Below, in pieces: positions 1 through 12,458 of a DNA stretch of 64,000 bases. The DNA lies in the NCBI GenBank assembly GCA_029378245.1, contig JARKIF010000040.1, positions 372,001-436,000 of the forward strand. The letters run 5' to 3'. The notes under the pieces were generated by a model. That model had not been told where the DNA came from and ran no database searches. It saw nothing but the letters and a program-made list of their open reading frames with translations. The position numbers and the translations under genes are program-made. Position 1 is the stretch's first letter; each line of letters begins with the position of its first letter. This DNA is from Roridomyces roridus. Taxonomy: Eukaryota; Basidiomycota; Agaricomycetes; Agaricales; Mycenaceae.

Positions 1-743
1 AACAAGTGGGACATCCATGCCAACAATGGGTCGAATCCGAAAGATGCGCTGGTAAGACGGGCGCCAGTCTCGAGACTCCTTGCCCAAATGTATCTCGTCC
101 AGGAAGAGTGCCACGAGACGCTCCGAGAAGCCAGCCGTGTGAATGACTCTAGCGAACGTGGGAGACTCCAACATCTCCGGGCACACGTAGATGATTAGTC
201 CCTCACAGCTCGCGGCGTATGCAAGCTGTGCGTCGGACCGATTTTCGGCGTAGAGAAAGATGGAATTCAATCCGAGGCGTTTGCTATTGAGACCGGGATT
301 AAATCCAGAGCAGGGTATGTTAGGGGAACTCACACTGCGGCAGAACCTTCCAGTCCAAGAGAAGTATACGGTACGACAACGATGGCTACGGCCTTCTTGT
401 GCACACGGAGCGGTAGACTGTAGACTTTGGATTTCCCGGAACCCGTTGGAGCGATGAGAACGGTGTCTCCGGCACGCGAAATGACACGGTTGGCGCACTC
501 CCATTGGTGTGGACGTAGTGATTGGAATGCCGTGATTTCGCCGCTCTCCCGCGCGATGACATTCCATTGAGATTCCGTCAGGGGCTTGTGTGGTTTCAAT
601 CTGCCAGCAGAGGGAACCGCAAATGCCGCCTGCTTGAGATGCCGTTGATTGAGCGCGTATGGAACGTAGTCCGGCGGGGGTGGCTTCCGAGTTTTATAGC
701 CATTTCGATACACCGTTGAGGGTGTGTCAGTGGGAGCAGGCAT
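1..743 (-). CDS. RecQ-like DEAD/DEAH helicase, N-terminal part
   Basis: Probable superfamily 2 DNA helicase of the RecQ type; it runs off the left edge of the window. The first exon (743-334) encodes about 136 residues with a basic, proline-rich leader followed by a Walker A motif APTGSGKS. A 50-bp intron (284-333, GTGAGT...AATAG) restores an open frame through position 1. The second exon continues through LIIYVCPEMLE and carries a DEIH box (motif II), then WRPSYQRIFRIRP. Motifs III-VI lie outside the window. Large families of such helicases, some linked to mobile or subtelomeric DNA, are known in mushrooms. Whether this copy is intact cannot be judged here. Confidence 0.8.
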
Positions 744-1336
744 ACGGTCGAATTAACGTGTATTTACACACAGGGAGTAGTGTAAACAGGTGAAAAAGAG
801 TGTGGAGAGGTCCCCGCGCCGAGGGACGCGCGGGAGGCGGCGGGACGAGCGTGTAGGAGGAGGTGTGGTGGGCGCGTCAGCAGAGCGTTACAGGTTACGT
901 TATCAAAAGCGTTACCCGAGAAGCCCGAAGGGTTATGTCACCCATCTTGGCGACAATTGGATCAGACGGCTAAGGCCGGGTTCCCTTTTAGGGTGAACTT
1001 AGCCGTCTGACTGGTGAGACTAACCTGGGGAAGTCTGAAGATGACGGTAAGAGGCGGGAGCAGTGCTGACGTGATGCGATCAGTGGCGAATCTGACATCC
1101 GTTTCAGCACCGGCACGGGCGGCTTGATCAACTTTTCAGTGCACATTCTCTTCTCATGGAATAATACCCTCCTGGTCACTGCATTTGCTTGTCCTCCCAC
1201 TCCTCTACCATTTGCAATCGCATCAAGTCGGTTGCAAGTCACTGGTGCCGTAGTCGGCAACAGCCGGTTTGCAAAAAGCCGGAACGCCATCAGACAACGA
1301 CGTGTCACGCTCCGCCGCTCTCTCTCCATCCACCTC
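744..1336. other. Intergenic region with a long hairpin
   Basis: Divergent intergenic region between the helicase (-) and the GH47 gene (+). No gene is recognised. It contains a perfect 13-bp inverted repeat (962-974 and 998-1010) around a 23-nt spacer that can itself partly pair. This is the only strong structure seen. Confidence 0.5.
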
Positions 1337-3841
1337 ATGCGACGCCGAACAATCCAGTTCCTCGCCCTCTTCTCCCTCCTCGCCGTCTCCGTCCACTTGG
1401 TGTGCCTCCACATCCCTTTGTCATTCTCCCACTGATAGCACCAGTGCTTCAATCACGGCGACTCTCTCTCGCTCGACTTTGACCAATTCGACTTGGACCC
1501 GGCACGATACCGGGATGACCAGCCTCCAGGCAACCCTGGGTTGGAGCTAGAAGACGACGAACGGGTTCCACAGCGGCAGCCGTCGAGGCCCTACAGGCCG
1601 AAGCAGCCTCCGCCTCGACCAATGCTGCCAGCAGATATACGCAAACGGGATGCGGTGGTGGATGCTTTTCTGGTACGTCCTTCATCTCCTTCCTCTTACA
1701 TTGGAAATTGACTCGGAGAAACGTGTAGCACGCCTGGTCTGCCTACGGTGCGCTCTCTCTTCGTCTGTCCACTCGCACCATGCTCTGACTGACGTGACTT
1801 GTGCAGAAAAGGATGCCATGGGCTTTGACGAGTATCACCCCATCTCACATCGGGGCTCGGACCTGGGCTATGGCGGTGGCATCGGGTATACCGTCGTCGA
1901 CGCCCTCGACACCATGATTCTCATGGACCTCAAAAACGAGTACGCGCGGGCGCGTAAATGGGTCGAGGAGGAACTATCCTTTGACCGGGGTGGGTATTTC
2001 AGTACGTTTGAGGTGCGTTGTCCTTGTTCTTTCGTCATCGACGCCAAGAAACTAACCCATAACGCCCGCAGACGACAATCCGCGTGCTCGGCGGCCTACT
2101 CTCTGCATACCACCTCACACACGATGAACTCTACCTCACCCGGGCTACAGACCTCGGCACGCGTTTCCTTCCTGCGCTGCACACCGTCATCCCCGCTGGG
2201 CACGTCAATCTGCAGAATCCTGGCATCGGAGGCGGGGGCTCTGCCACAATTGCAGAGTTTACGACGCTGCAGCTCGAGTTTAAGTACCTGGCGGAGATTA
2301 CTGCTTCAAGGGAGGGAGAGGAGAATGTAAAGGCGGGGTCGGACTTTTGGAGGCCAGTGGAGCGTATAATGAGTACTGTAGCGAAGAATATGCGGGCGCT
2401 GTGGACTAGGGACAAGGCCGCTGTGTCCATGGAAGGGCTGGCGCCCATCAGCGTTGATGGGCGTGGGGAGTTTTTGCGCTCGACGATTCGGATGGGGAGT
2501 AATGGGGATTCGTATTATGAGTATCTGCTGTGCGTTCTTCTCTCTCTTTCCCTATTTCAAGCTGACGGTGGTTTAGAAAACAATACCTCCAAACTGTAGG
2601 TCTTCCTCACTCTTCCTCTTCATATATTCGTCTCATGAAGCGCAGAATAAAACGGAACCGGTGTACCTTGAGATGTACACTACTGCCATGGCTGCTGTGC
2701 GTGCCAATCTGGTGAAAAAGATGCCCGAGAGTGGTGCTGCGTATATCGCGGAACTGCAACCCGGATCGGAGAGGGGTCGGGGCGAGTGGGTCGAGTGCGT
2801 TAATCTTTCCTTCCTTGCCTCCCTCCTTCTCACCGCGTAATTTGAACCATAGGACATGGGTACCTCAACCGAAACAAGAGCATCTAGCGTGTTTCCTCGC
2901 GGGGTCGCTCATGCTTGGTGCGACGCGTGCGCATCGGGTTGACCCGACCAGGGCGGTGAGCGTGCCGCCGAGGGTGAAGGAGGAGTTGACTGAGGATGGA
3001 AGGATGGATTGGGAGGCTGGGGTAGCGATTTTGGAGGGATGTGTGGCGACTACGAAGACTGCTACGTGCGTGTTGTGCCTTTTTCTTCTTCGCTTGGCTG
3101 ATAGAATTGCTGGTGGCTAGTGGGCTCGCGCCGGAGGGATTTAACTTTCGCACGGAGGATCAGCCTGGACCGGTCCTGGGCGATACGGAGAAGGATTCGC
3201 GGGATTGGTATATCAAGGATGCGGGGTACGTCTTTATTTATTTCAAAAACTTGGATTCCACGTCTGACTTGTCTCGACAGAAAGAGCGGGTCTCCGCCCT
3301 ACGATGCGAGGTATATGCTTCGGTACGTCTTCTCACTCACTCCCTCCTTCCTCTTTTCCACGATGCTCAAACACCATATACATACAGCCCCGAAATATCC
3401 GAATCCGTATTCCTCGCCTGGCGTCTCACCGGTGACCCGCGGTACCGCTCCTACGCCTGGGACATTTTCTCAGCTATCGAGCGGCATTGTCGGTTACCCG
3501 GAGGCGGGTATGCGACGGTGTTTGATGTGGATAGTCTGCCGGTGAGCTATGATGATAAGCAGGAGACGTTTTTCTTGGTGCGTTTCCTTTCTTTCGTTTT
3601 CTGTTGCCTTGTGGGATGTGGAAGCTGACTTGTGGTACGATATGATAGAGTGAGACGCTCAAGTATCTGTTCCTCACCTTCGCGGATGAGAGCGTGCTTT
3701 CGTTGGATGAGGTTGTGTTTAACACCGAGGTATGTCTCTCAGTTACCCTGGGCCGGCGTTTGAAGTTGACGCCCGTCCGCACAGGCACACCCCATACCGG
3801 TGTTCACTCCGTCGATCAGGCCCGAATTTACGAAATACTAA
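1337..3841 (+). CDS. GH47 class I alpha-1,2-mannosidase
   Basis: Trims mannose from N-linked glycans in the ER/Golgi; membrane anchored. The model has 13 exons and about 609 residues. The N-terminus MRRRTIQFLALFSLLAVSV is a type II signal anchor, followed by a charged, proline-rich stem. GH47 landmarks in order: DAFLHAWSAYEKDAMGFDEY, GGGIGYTVVDALDTM, RVLGGLLSAYHL, SYYEYLLKQYLQT, HLACFLAGS, YMLRPEISES and the C-terminal NTEAHP, whose Thr binds the catalytic calcium. Two 19-nt micro-exons (1729-1747 and 2577-2595) are needed to keep the family motifs. Other exons: 1445-1672, 1807-2012, 2072-2529, 2646-2794, 2853-3065, 3121-3225, 3281-3322, 3388-3577, 3649-3729, 3785-3841. The first intron (1400 to 1438 or 1444) is the least certain part. 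Confidence 0.9.
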
Positions 3842-5413
3842 CACAAACACTCGAAACTATCTATTCGATGGTGGATTTAGACGGACGGACGGAAGGAAGG
3901 ACATTTGTATCAATATATATATCTCTCTCTAAGTACTTGCTCTTTAGTTTACTGCTTTCGCTTATTCGGTTTTCTGTGAACTTGATTCTGGTTCGTGGCT
4001 CCACGGGAAGAAAAAAGTTGGGACGGGAAAATTGGATGTCCCCGAGTCGAGTCCCCTACAAAGGGTGATGCGTGTAGTAGATTGGAGCGACGAGCAGCTG
4101 CTCCGGTGAATTCATACGGAGATGCAGGATTCCAGTCCTCGGTCAGCCTTGTATAAAAATCAGTACGCTCCGGCCATGTGTATTCCCCAGCCTCGGGTCG
4201 AACGAGGTTCACTGGAATGTGCATTTGTGCACGTGATGGCAATTCTTTTGACTCGGTGCGTTCAAGCTCACTCACTGTCTGTGTACTGAATCCTTGACTT
4301 TGCCTTTAGTGCTATGGTTCATCCCTAAGAGGTGTACCATCAATACCTACGCACTCCAATCCAACCAGGTACAATCCGATAATCGATTCGGCCAAGGCTC
4401 GGTCCTGGAAGGACGTTCGTCTTCAGGTCCTCGTGGAAGCCTTGTTCAAAAAGGTGTATATCTCGAACGTCTGATTATCCAGGCCTCGAGTTGAACGAGT
4501 GTCAATGCGGGGACGCGCTATCCGCGAACTCTTTGGCATGGGTGCGTCCAGTTCAACCAGTATGATGTCTCAATATAACACATCGACCTGTTGCCTTACC
4601 GTTTCATTGGCAATGGCCAGTCGGTGATTCGTGAAGACCACAACCGTTTCAGCCTTGAAGGACCCCGACTCGAGTCGGACGAACTGTCCGGTTTCAGCTC
4701 AAGGACTGTTTGTGAAGCACTGTCCCCAGGTACTTGCGAAAAAGGCTGTTCTTTCGACTATGTACTTGTGACCTCGCTTTCTGATCCACCGCCTAGTTGT
4801 GTGGCGGAACTAGAGTTTCGCGGCTCGACGAAGAAAAATCCGATGTGGCCAAGTTCAATATCACCGATGATTCGACCGAGCTACGCGTAACGGGTTCGAG
4901 GACTGATCGATGGTCATAGGTGCGGTTGCGTTCAAACTTCCAGGACCAACACTGAGAAGCGCAAACGCGTAAGAGTGCGAAGGACTCCAGACGCACAGGT
5001 CCGAGAACATTTGTTGGGGAGAGAATGCATGCTCCCTGACTCGATTCGAACGAGTTGCGCATTCAATTGTGCGAGTACTCGGTCGAAGGGCTCAAGATTC
5101 CAGTGAGAAGTTCGCCAGAATCAGCGCATGGCAGAAATGCACATCTTGGAGCGCCTTTCTCAGCTTTGATCCAGCGCCAGCATGTTTACGTGCAGGCACC
5201 CAAGCACAGAAAGTGACTGCAATCCCGCCCTCCAGTATGTCTCCATTCGTCGCATTCACAGTAAGTGCTTACAAAGCGGACTCTGCAGGAATCATCCGGC
5301 TTAACGTTCGGAGCCTTCGAGTGAAACTATAGTGAAACAAGCTGCGAGCATTTCGATTCGACGATACATAGTTGCCGGAATGGAGGAATTGACTGGTCTA
5401 CGCCTATGTCGTA
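3842..5413. other. Intergenic, several tRNA T-arm-like motifs
   Basis: No convincing gene. The stretch holds repeated 15-17-bp motifs that on the minus strand fold as a 4-5-bp stem with a seven-base TTCRANY-type loop, at 4191-4207, 4484-4500 and 5039-5055, with a weaker copy near 4670. Sequence next to the first two resembles sequence near 9.7 kb, suggesting decayed SINE-like copies. Confidence 0.4.
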
Positions 5414-7532
5414 TCACGGGAAGTGCAAATCTTTCCTTCTCCAAGACATGGTGTGAGGCTTGTCCTCCGGCATCTGTAGATTGATCTCCATATTGACGAG
5501 TGCCACCTGGGATGAAAAAGTGTATCAGGATGTTGACAATGTGTAATGCGAAGAAACGGCACCCACACGACCTATCAAGTCTGGGCCGTCACCTACGACC
5601 GGACTCTTGGGTTGAATGGCGCCAATATAGTACTCCTCGCCCTCAATCAAATGCTTGGCCGCACCGGGGAGACGCGACATTTCCAGGGCGAACATGTGCC
5701 CACCAATATCCAGTTTCACCTGAGGTAAGCTTTCCGTCGGCGTGTTGACGGGGAAGACATAGTAGTCTACGGCGGGCCCGGTGCCTTCGGGGTCGTTAGT
5801 GATGATTTTGTGTTTGGAGCCGGCGATATTAGAGTAGTAAGCCTGTACGAAGTGGTCGTCAATGTAGCAGAAAGCGGCACCTTGGTCAGGGATGAGTAAC
5901 TAATTACGATGATATGTCTGTATTGCAATTGTCATGCGTACCCGAGTCCAGCTCCGCCGTTCCGTTTGTGTAGAGGTACGCTTCACCGTTTAACGTTTTT
6001 GATGTACTCGCGACGATCCAGTGGCTCCTGCCCTCGAGCGGGATGCTTAAGTTCCAAGATTCATCCGCGTAGCGAGTGGCTGGGTAGATGCTACGTTTCC
6101 CGAACGTAATTGTACTGAAGTATGAGTGTCAGAAATCGGATTAAACGAGAAGAGCTTGCCACGAACCCCTTGGTGCGACGCAAGAGGATTGTGATCTCAG
6201 GTGTTTCCTTAGTATTAGTGTTGCTCAGCAATGAGCCACCTGCGGATGTGAACAAGTACTCACCAACATTGGAAGAACTTGACGAAGAAATGTCTGTGAT
6301 ACAAGTTATTTAGTGTTGTCCACTTGAGGGAATGAGACAGTACAGGTGGACTCCTGCTCGATAGTCTGAATCAGATGAGGTGTCAGGGCGGTGATTCAAG
6401 TAAGCAGGGGTGGATGCCTACTCTCGTCGTCCCAGTCCAAGCATTCCTGAAACAGGCGACCGGAAGAAATGTTCAATTTTGAGTGAGGTGGCCGCACCGA
6501 ATGTCAGTGGAAGCCAAAACTTGTCTTGCTCTTGCGGAGGAATGTCGCTGCGCAGAGGTGGCAAATAGATGAAATCGGACCACAATTCGAAAGCTACAAC
6601 AATAAATATATCGGGTAATCCGGACATGCACAACGAAGATCACCGACAAACAAAGCTTCCATCGGCATAAGTAACCGTATGAGCCAGGTCGCTGATTCGC
6701 ACACTACGGGTTTGTTCGATCCGGGGCTTCCAGTACAGAGGCAGGGCACCGGATTGCCCCCTTAATTGAAAGGCGAGAGTGGGGCCGTTGATCCATCTGC
6801 AAAGGTTACTGGTAAAACTTGGGGTTCTGGGTGACATGTACTTACGTGTCATTCGAGCCTAGAAGCCATTAGGATTCATCAGTAACACCACTTGGGCACA
6901 CAGCTTGGGATCGACCGCACCAAGATCAAACTCCACCGGAAAATAGCGCTTCGAGGCGCCTGGGTCTAGCGGCTCCCCGAAAATCTTCGGTATTTGACCA
7001 CAGATCAGCTGCCGGTGTCTCCTGTACGTTTGTGACGACTCACCAAGGTTCCAGAGACCTGACATACTGTGAACCGTGAGAACCATGAAGACGGGCGGTA
7101 ATATAGTAACATACCTGTTCCTCGAGTCTTGGTTTCAAATGAAACTGTGACTTGATCGGAGGAATCAGAGGTAGCGGCCGGGGCTGGACCGTGATCGGCA
7201 TGGACCGGAATGTAACTTGCTGTAGACCAAGAGACGCCCAGAGACTGCGAGGGAACACTGGCCACTGGCGATGTGGATTCGACCGCCGGCGCCAGGCTGC
7301 CCATTGTGGTGGGCGCCGATACTGGGCGGTCATCAACAGCGGGGATGCCTGTTCCGTGGCGCTGCTGAAAACGGCGGCGGGCTCCAGCTGCCTGTAATGA
7401 AGCGGTTAGATTCGAGGGTCCGCCGTCTGGCATGAAACTCACATCAGTGAGTTCCTCGTCCGCAGATAGCGAGCGAATAACCAAGTCAATGTCAAAAACG
7501 GATGGAGGTGTGGGGACAATCTTGTGACTCAT
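5414..7532 (-). CDS. Pepsin-like (A1) aspartic protease, altered active site
   Basis: Multi-exon gene with the overall order of a family A1 protease. The first exon begins MSHKIVPTPPSVFDIDLVIR, with no signal peptide visible. N-lobe: VEFDLGAVDPKL occupies the place of the D-T-G-S motif, then VTYADGSF (flap tyrosine), then VSGMLGLG. C-lobe: LLIPDQGAAFCYIDDHF occupies the second D-T-G position, followed by AYYSNIAGSK, KLDIGGH and YYIGAIQP; the end is RKDLHFP. Both catalytic aspartates and glycines are kept, but the following Thr is Leu or Gln and the next residue is Ala in both lobes. The last intron sits near 5474-5534. Middle exon edges (6300-6900), including a possible 13-nt exon, are uncertain. 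Activity is doubtful. Confidence 0.65.
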
Positions 7533-7860
7533 GGTGCTAAGGAGGAGCGCTGTACGAGTACCTGCTGCATGAAGTTAAATACTGTACTTATCATAGTGTG
7601 CTGAATGCATTCCTCGTGTTTGCCTCGTGTCGGCGGCTGATTTCAATTCCCCGTGCGCGCCCACAATCGATTATCTGGCCAGAATCTCAGGGATGGATGT
7701 GAGCTTGGATATCCTGGAGTACAGGGGAAGAATCAGGATTGGATGTGTGATACCGGGCCGAATGATAAAATGATACCTAATGGGGAAATGACATGAATCA
7801 GACAAGGTCACCTCACACGGACAAATATACACGTATGCACTCTTCGTCGACGTCGACGCC
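7533..7860. promoter_or_regulatory. Divergent promoter region
   Basis: 328 bp between the start of the pepsin-like gene (-) and the start of an F-box gene (+). It must hold both promoters and 5' leaders. No motif beyond short AT-rich stretches is clear by eye. Confidence 0.4.
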
Positions 7861-9596
7861 ATGGCTTTGAAGTTCCTGAAGGCCATCCTTCACCACATCG
7901 TGGGCCACAGCGAGAAGTCTACCTCACGGGTGTCAAACCAGCCGCCATCTCCTCCGCCAACTCTGGCCACTCTACCCCCCGACATCCTTTACCTCGTTTT
8001 CGAGCTATTGTACAGCCCATCGGACACAGCGAATCGCAGTCGCTATAATCATGAGAAGTTCAAGGGTCGACTACTGCTTCCACTTTCCCAAACCTGCTGG
8101 CATTTGCGTGTCCACACTCTACCGTGGATATTCCGTGATGTCTACAATTGGGATTGCACGGACGAAAGCACCTGGCCTGAGACCCTTTGGCCGTTCTTTC
8201 AGTAAGCGAGCTTCTGATCCATCAAATACTGCTATTCATATCCCGTAGGACGGTGCATATTAGAGATCGCTCGATACGGAGGCCACGGAACATTTCATTA
8301 CCACCTGCAATGTACCACGCACTGTCGAGCATGTCCTCGGTTACCGTGGTGACTCTTCGCATGCACGATCCTGTGCCCGTCCGACTCTTCCAGGCTCTAT
8401 CGCTGGTACCGCAATTAAGATGCCTGGAGGTCCACCAGGCACGATTCGACGGGCCCGCCGACTACTCTCCGCTACGTTTTCCTAACCTGAAAGCCCTGCT
8501 CATAACCGTCAAAGGCTTCGAAGGTGTGCTTCGCAGCGACGGGATCGACCGACGCAGCGAACTGAGCAACGTCATGGCTCTTCTCAACAATCTCGGCTCG
8601 ACCCTGGCGACGCTGCAGATCTCGGGTGACTTGCTGCCACTCGAGTTTCGATCCATTAAATGGCTTCAGCTGGCCGCATTCACGGTCACAGAACACACAC
8701 CAACTCCATACGTGGCTGTGTCCGGGCTCGTGTCCAATATGCCCGCGCTCACAAGATTGTCCGTGTTATACACGGCCGATCTCAAACACACAGGCGACCT
8801 GTTTCCTCCGTTCACGCTTGGGACGTCGGGTGGGGGGCTGCTTTCCTTCACTTGCCCACTCCTCGCATCTGTCGCACTCTCCAATATGCAGCCGACGGAT
8901 CCCATCTTCACCCAATTACCGCCAACGCTACGATCATTACATCTTCTCGCGCTTACGGACGGTGATGCACCGGGACAGGCCGTGCTTCCCAGGCGATATT
9001 TGGAAGCTCCCCTCACCCACGCGACTGCACAGGTCACACTGGGTTGCCTGTCGTATCTGACCGAACTCACGGAATTCTCGCTTACACTTGATGATTTCGT
9101 CGAGGCGCCACTCATCCAGCACGTCGCTTCCCACTTTCCGCAGTTGCGAAACCTGGAAATTCGACATGCCACGTACGAATTTGACGCTCGTTGGAACTCA
9201 GACGTCCGCGATGTGCGTCAGAATTCAGCTCCTGTTTTCTTTTTGATTACTCAACCCACATTTCAGCCTAACATCCTGGCCGCGCTCCAGCACTTCCCCT
9301 CCCTCGCCCACCTGCGCATCTCGCTCAATTTCTTTGACCGCGACATCGATCCCGAACGCGAACAAAGGCGTGCGGCACGTTGGTTGTTTCAAGGCCTGCC
9401 GACTTTGCTCACCGTTTCATTCTTGTGGGTGCGGCCTTGGCGGTTGTTCGGATTAGAATCGGTTGCCTGGAATGCGTGGAACCGGGCTGCCTTGATGGCG
9501 AGGGCGCCGTCGCCGTCGCCTCCCTCTTCCCCCTCATCATCTGCTGATACGGGATCCGACCTTGAGCAGCCGACGGTGGTGATCCCGCACTGGTAA
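7861..9596 (+). CDS. F-box protein with LRR-like region
   Basis: Probable substrate receptor of an SCF ubiquitin ligase. Two exons (7861-8201 and 8249-9596) are joined across a 47-bp intron, giving 562 residues. After a low-complexity leader the F-box-like segment reads LPPDILYLVFELLYSPSDTA, continuing to LSQTCWHLRVHTLPWIFRDV. The rest is leucine-rich with irregular repeats such as LRCLEVHQARF, LRSLHLLALT and LRNLEIRHATY, typical of fast-evolving agaricomycete F-box families. The C-terminus is Ser/Pro-rich. A further in-frame 54-bp intron (9213-9266, GTGCGT...TTTCAG) is possible and would remove 18 residues. Confidence 0.75.
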
Positions 9597-10515
9597 CTCG
9601 CTGGAGGGAAGTTACCTACATATTGAGCATGTACATTCATTCTATCACCAAGATGCATTCAGCCTGGCATCAAACAAAGACGATTCCTCTGTAATCTGAG
9701 CAGGGTTGAACGAGTTTCACTGGGATGCAATTCCTGTGCTTCGGTGCGTCGAAGCTCACTCACTGGGTGCGTCCAACCAGTATGATGTCTCCATCTAAAA
9801 CATCAGATGGAAGATATGATCTCCACCTCGAATCAAACGAGTTTATACACTAAATAATGCCATCTTTCGCCGGTACACCCCGGTGTGCCCACCTGTGTAA
9901 ATCCACGGGGAAGGAAGCTGTGATTGGAACGAGGTAAGCATTGAATGTAGGAAATATAAAGGTGGATGATATATCGGTAGGTAGGCAAATCCTTTGCGAA
10001 CCACATAATACGAGGGCTCTTGCATGCGGAGTTTGATATTCGAGCCACCTAGTGACAAAGGTCCGTCCATCCGCGGCGTTGGAATCCCGGCGAGAAAGGA
10101 GTTTGACTTGATTTCATTCCATTCCGAATCGGTCACGGTCGCGTCCGAGTCACGGATTCTGGGGACTGCTGAAGACAACAGATATCGGGCGTCGCTGGAT
10201 CTTCATTCACCGTACTCCACACCAATATGTGCCTTTTTGAGCACCTGAGGCCAAAGAAAAAGAAAAAGAAAAAAACCTCGTGGCCTATGGACGACCTCAT
10301 CCCGAGTCGAACGGGTTTCCACTCTGTGGCAATTTAAACAAGCTGAGGGTCTGTGCTGAGGCTCTCGGAATAAGCAGAAGATCTTCGATATCCCGGGTAC
10401 GCAGGCTCAGTGCTCAAACTCAAACCAGAAAGAACACAAAGTCGACCTCGATTCCAAAACGCATCCCGACATTACAAGAGAGCTAGATTGAGGTACAATG
10501 CTTGAACCACACCAT
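9597..10515. other. Intergenic with SINE-like motifs
   Basis: No gene recognised. T-arm-like motifs lie near 9704-9715, at 9827-9841 and at 10301-10315 (minus strand). The block 9716-9800 resembles 4208-4270 and 4535-4590, so these may be copies of one dispersed repeat. Confidence 0.35.
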
Positions 10516-11287
10516 CTAGTCGAGCTCGTCGAAGCTAATCTCGCGGTCGAACAAGCCTTCGATCCCCTCGATGGCACTTTCGATGCCTTGGGTCGCCGCA
10601 AGGCCTGCAACAGCACCAGCGAGGCCCTTGCCGATCGACGAGCCGATGGCCGCGCGCTTATCGACGCTGTTGGAAGGAAGGGTACCCATCCACTCGAGGA
10701 GCGTGTTGACCTCATCGTCGGACAGGTCAGTCAACGCGCGCTTGGAAGGGGAAGAGGAGTCGTCGGAACCGAAGAGTTTGCCGAGGACCGCGGTGACTCC
10801 GAGACCACCAAGAGCGCTGCCGAGACCGTCGGCAATGTTGTTACCGATGACTTTGCCGAAGCCTGTCTCGGCAGCCTTGGCGGCATCGCCGGCGACGGTT
10901 CCTGCGACGGAGCGCCCGGCGACGGCGTTGACGCTGGAGAAGGCAGAGAAGTTATAAGGGGCGATATTCGAGGAAGGAGAATGATACGACGTACCCTTCA
11001 ACTGCGACGCCTGATGCTACACCACCAAAGATTGCCTTCTTGATGACACTCTCGAGGGACTCTCCGCCAACGCCGACGAGCTTCTCGAGAATGCTGGCGA
11101 CGCCAGCACGAGCCTCGAGATCACGGCGGCTAGAAAGAACACGCGTTAGATGAGGTATGCGGAAGAAGTGAAAGCAAACTCACGATTCGCTGGTGCCCTC
11201 GCCCCAAAGGCTCAGGAGACCGGTGATAGCGCCACCTGCCTTTAAGGGCCATTGCTTCGCATGGCAATCCGAGTCTGGGTGGTTTAG
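10516..11287 (-). CDS. Putative Kex2-processed precursor, unknown function
   Basis: Minus-strand gene with three clear exons (11287 or later to 11184; 11129-10995; 10933-10516); the 5' end and start codon are not resolved. The product is rich in Gly, Ala, Ser and Leu and has regularly placed dibasic sites: SESRR, SPSKR and SVDKR. Each is followed by an amphipathic segment, for example AAIGSSIGKGLAGAVAGLAA. The C-terminus is acidic (FDREISFDELD). No family is recognised. The layout resembles fungal secreted precursors cut by Kex2, but a signal peptide is missing from the resolved part; a signal-peptide exon may lie further upstream, possibly the separate small gene at 12459-12638. Confidence 0.5.
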
Positions 11288-12458
11288 CTGGCACTCGGGA
11301 AGGTAGGGGAAGGTTGCCGACAACCATTGATGATGGGGAGGGTGGGGGGATGTAAGGGGAGAACTTTGATCAGGGGAGCACTGAAAGAATATTTAATAGC
11401 AGTGACGGTGGAAGTGTACAATTTCTGGTCAGAGCTGGCAACAGGGGGACAGAACAATGTTGGAACTTGGCCAATGGCAACAAGGCCCATGAGCCAGGGA
11501 GATGTGCAAGGCTGCACACGAGTACTTGGTAGACTGTAGAATCCAGATGGCGCCAAGTGCCGTGAAAATGGTAAAGAGCCGAGGGATTCATGAAGTGAAC
11601 CAGAGTCCTGTACTGGAGAAGGACAAATTTGTCGTGCATAGAGTAGCGGAGATTTGAAATGGCCGTCACGGTCGAGCACTGAGCACTCTGCTTATTTGTG
11701 GATGGCGCACAGTCGGGTCGTATCGCGGAGAGAAAACCAGTCAGCAGGGAATGGTGAGAATATCAAGAGCAAACGAGACGTACAAAAATGGGTGGAGGCC
11801 CGAGGTCGCCCAGCTGGCAACCCCGGCTTCCCGACGCAACATGGGTTCCCGCGCGCGACTGGGCGGGTGGGCATATCTCCGAACCCATGTTGGTCACTGT
11901 GTAAATGAAATGGGCAGTTAATGTCCATGATCAATCAGAGGGAGGGTGGGAGGGAAAAAGAAAAGCCACCGAGGGCTGCGAAGTCGACGAGGAGAGGTGT
12001 GAGGGGCGCCGCCGAGGGAGACGACGCAAGCGTGCGAGATGGCTCGAGACAAAGAGCAACGTAAGATGGCGACAGTTGCTGATCCGCAAACTCGGTTTTG
12101 TGGAGCACTCGTGCCTCACACTCCGTCAAACCATCAAGTGTTGGCATGGTGGTGGTAAGCAAGAGACGTGGCGAGCTGCCAACGGACCTGTCATCGGCAG
12201 CCAAACATGGTCCGGTCGGACCGATGCCGTTCTGCTTCCGTTGACTTTGGGCGGCGGAGATGGTAACACGCAGACCCAACGCAGACCGGCGGGTTCAAGG
12301 CGTAAGAGGGAATGACTGAGGAGTATCCAAAAGAGCCAAAATGATCGGAAAATTACCTTAAATGGAAGTGATCCCACCACCGACACTGACGTCATTGAAA
12401 AAAATGCGACCCCACTCTGGCGGGAAAACGGCCGATAAGACCAAGCTTAAAATAAATT
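11288..12458. other. Intergenic or long intron
   Basis: No coding sequence could be supported here. If the gene downstream on the minus strand takes its signal peptide from 12638, this would be an intron of more than 1.1 kb, which is far longer than any other intron in the window. It is more likely intergenic. Confidence 0.35.

Noticed and set aside
10498..11043. Plus-strand open frame of 181 codons
   Set aside because: It is the antisense shadow of the spliced minus-strand precursor gene, whose exons have matching splice sites and phase.
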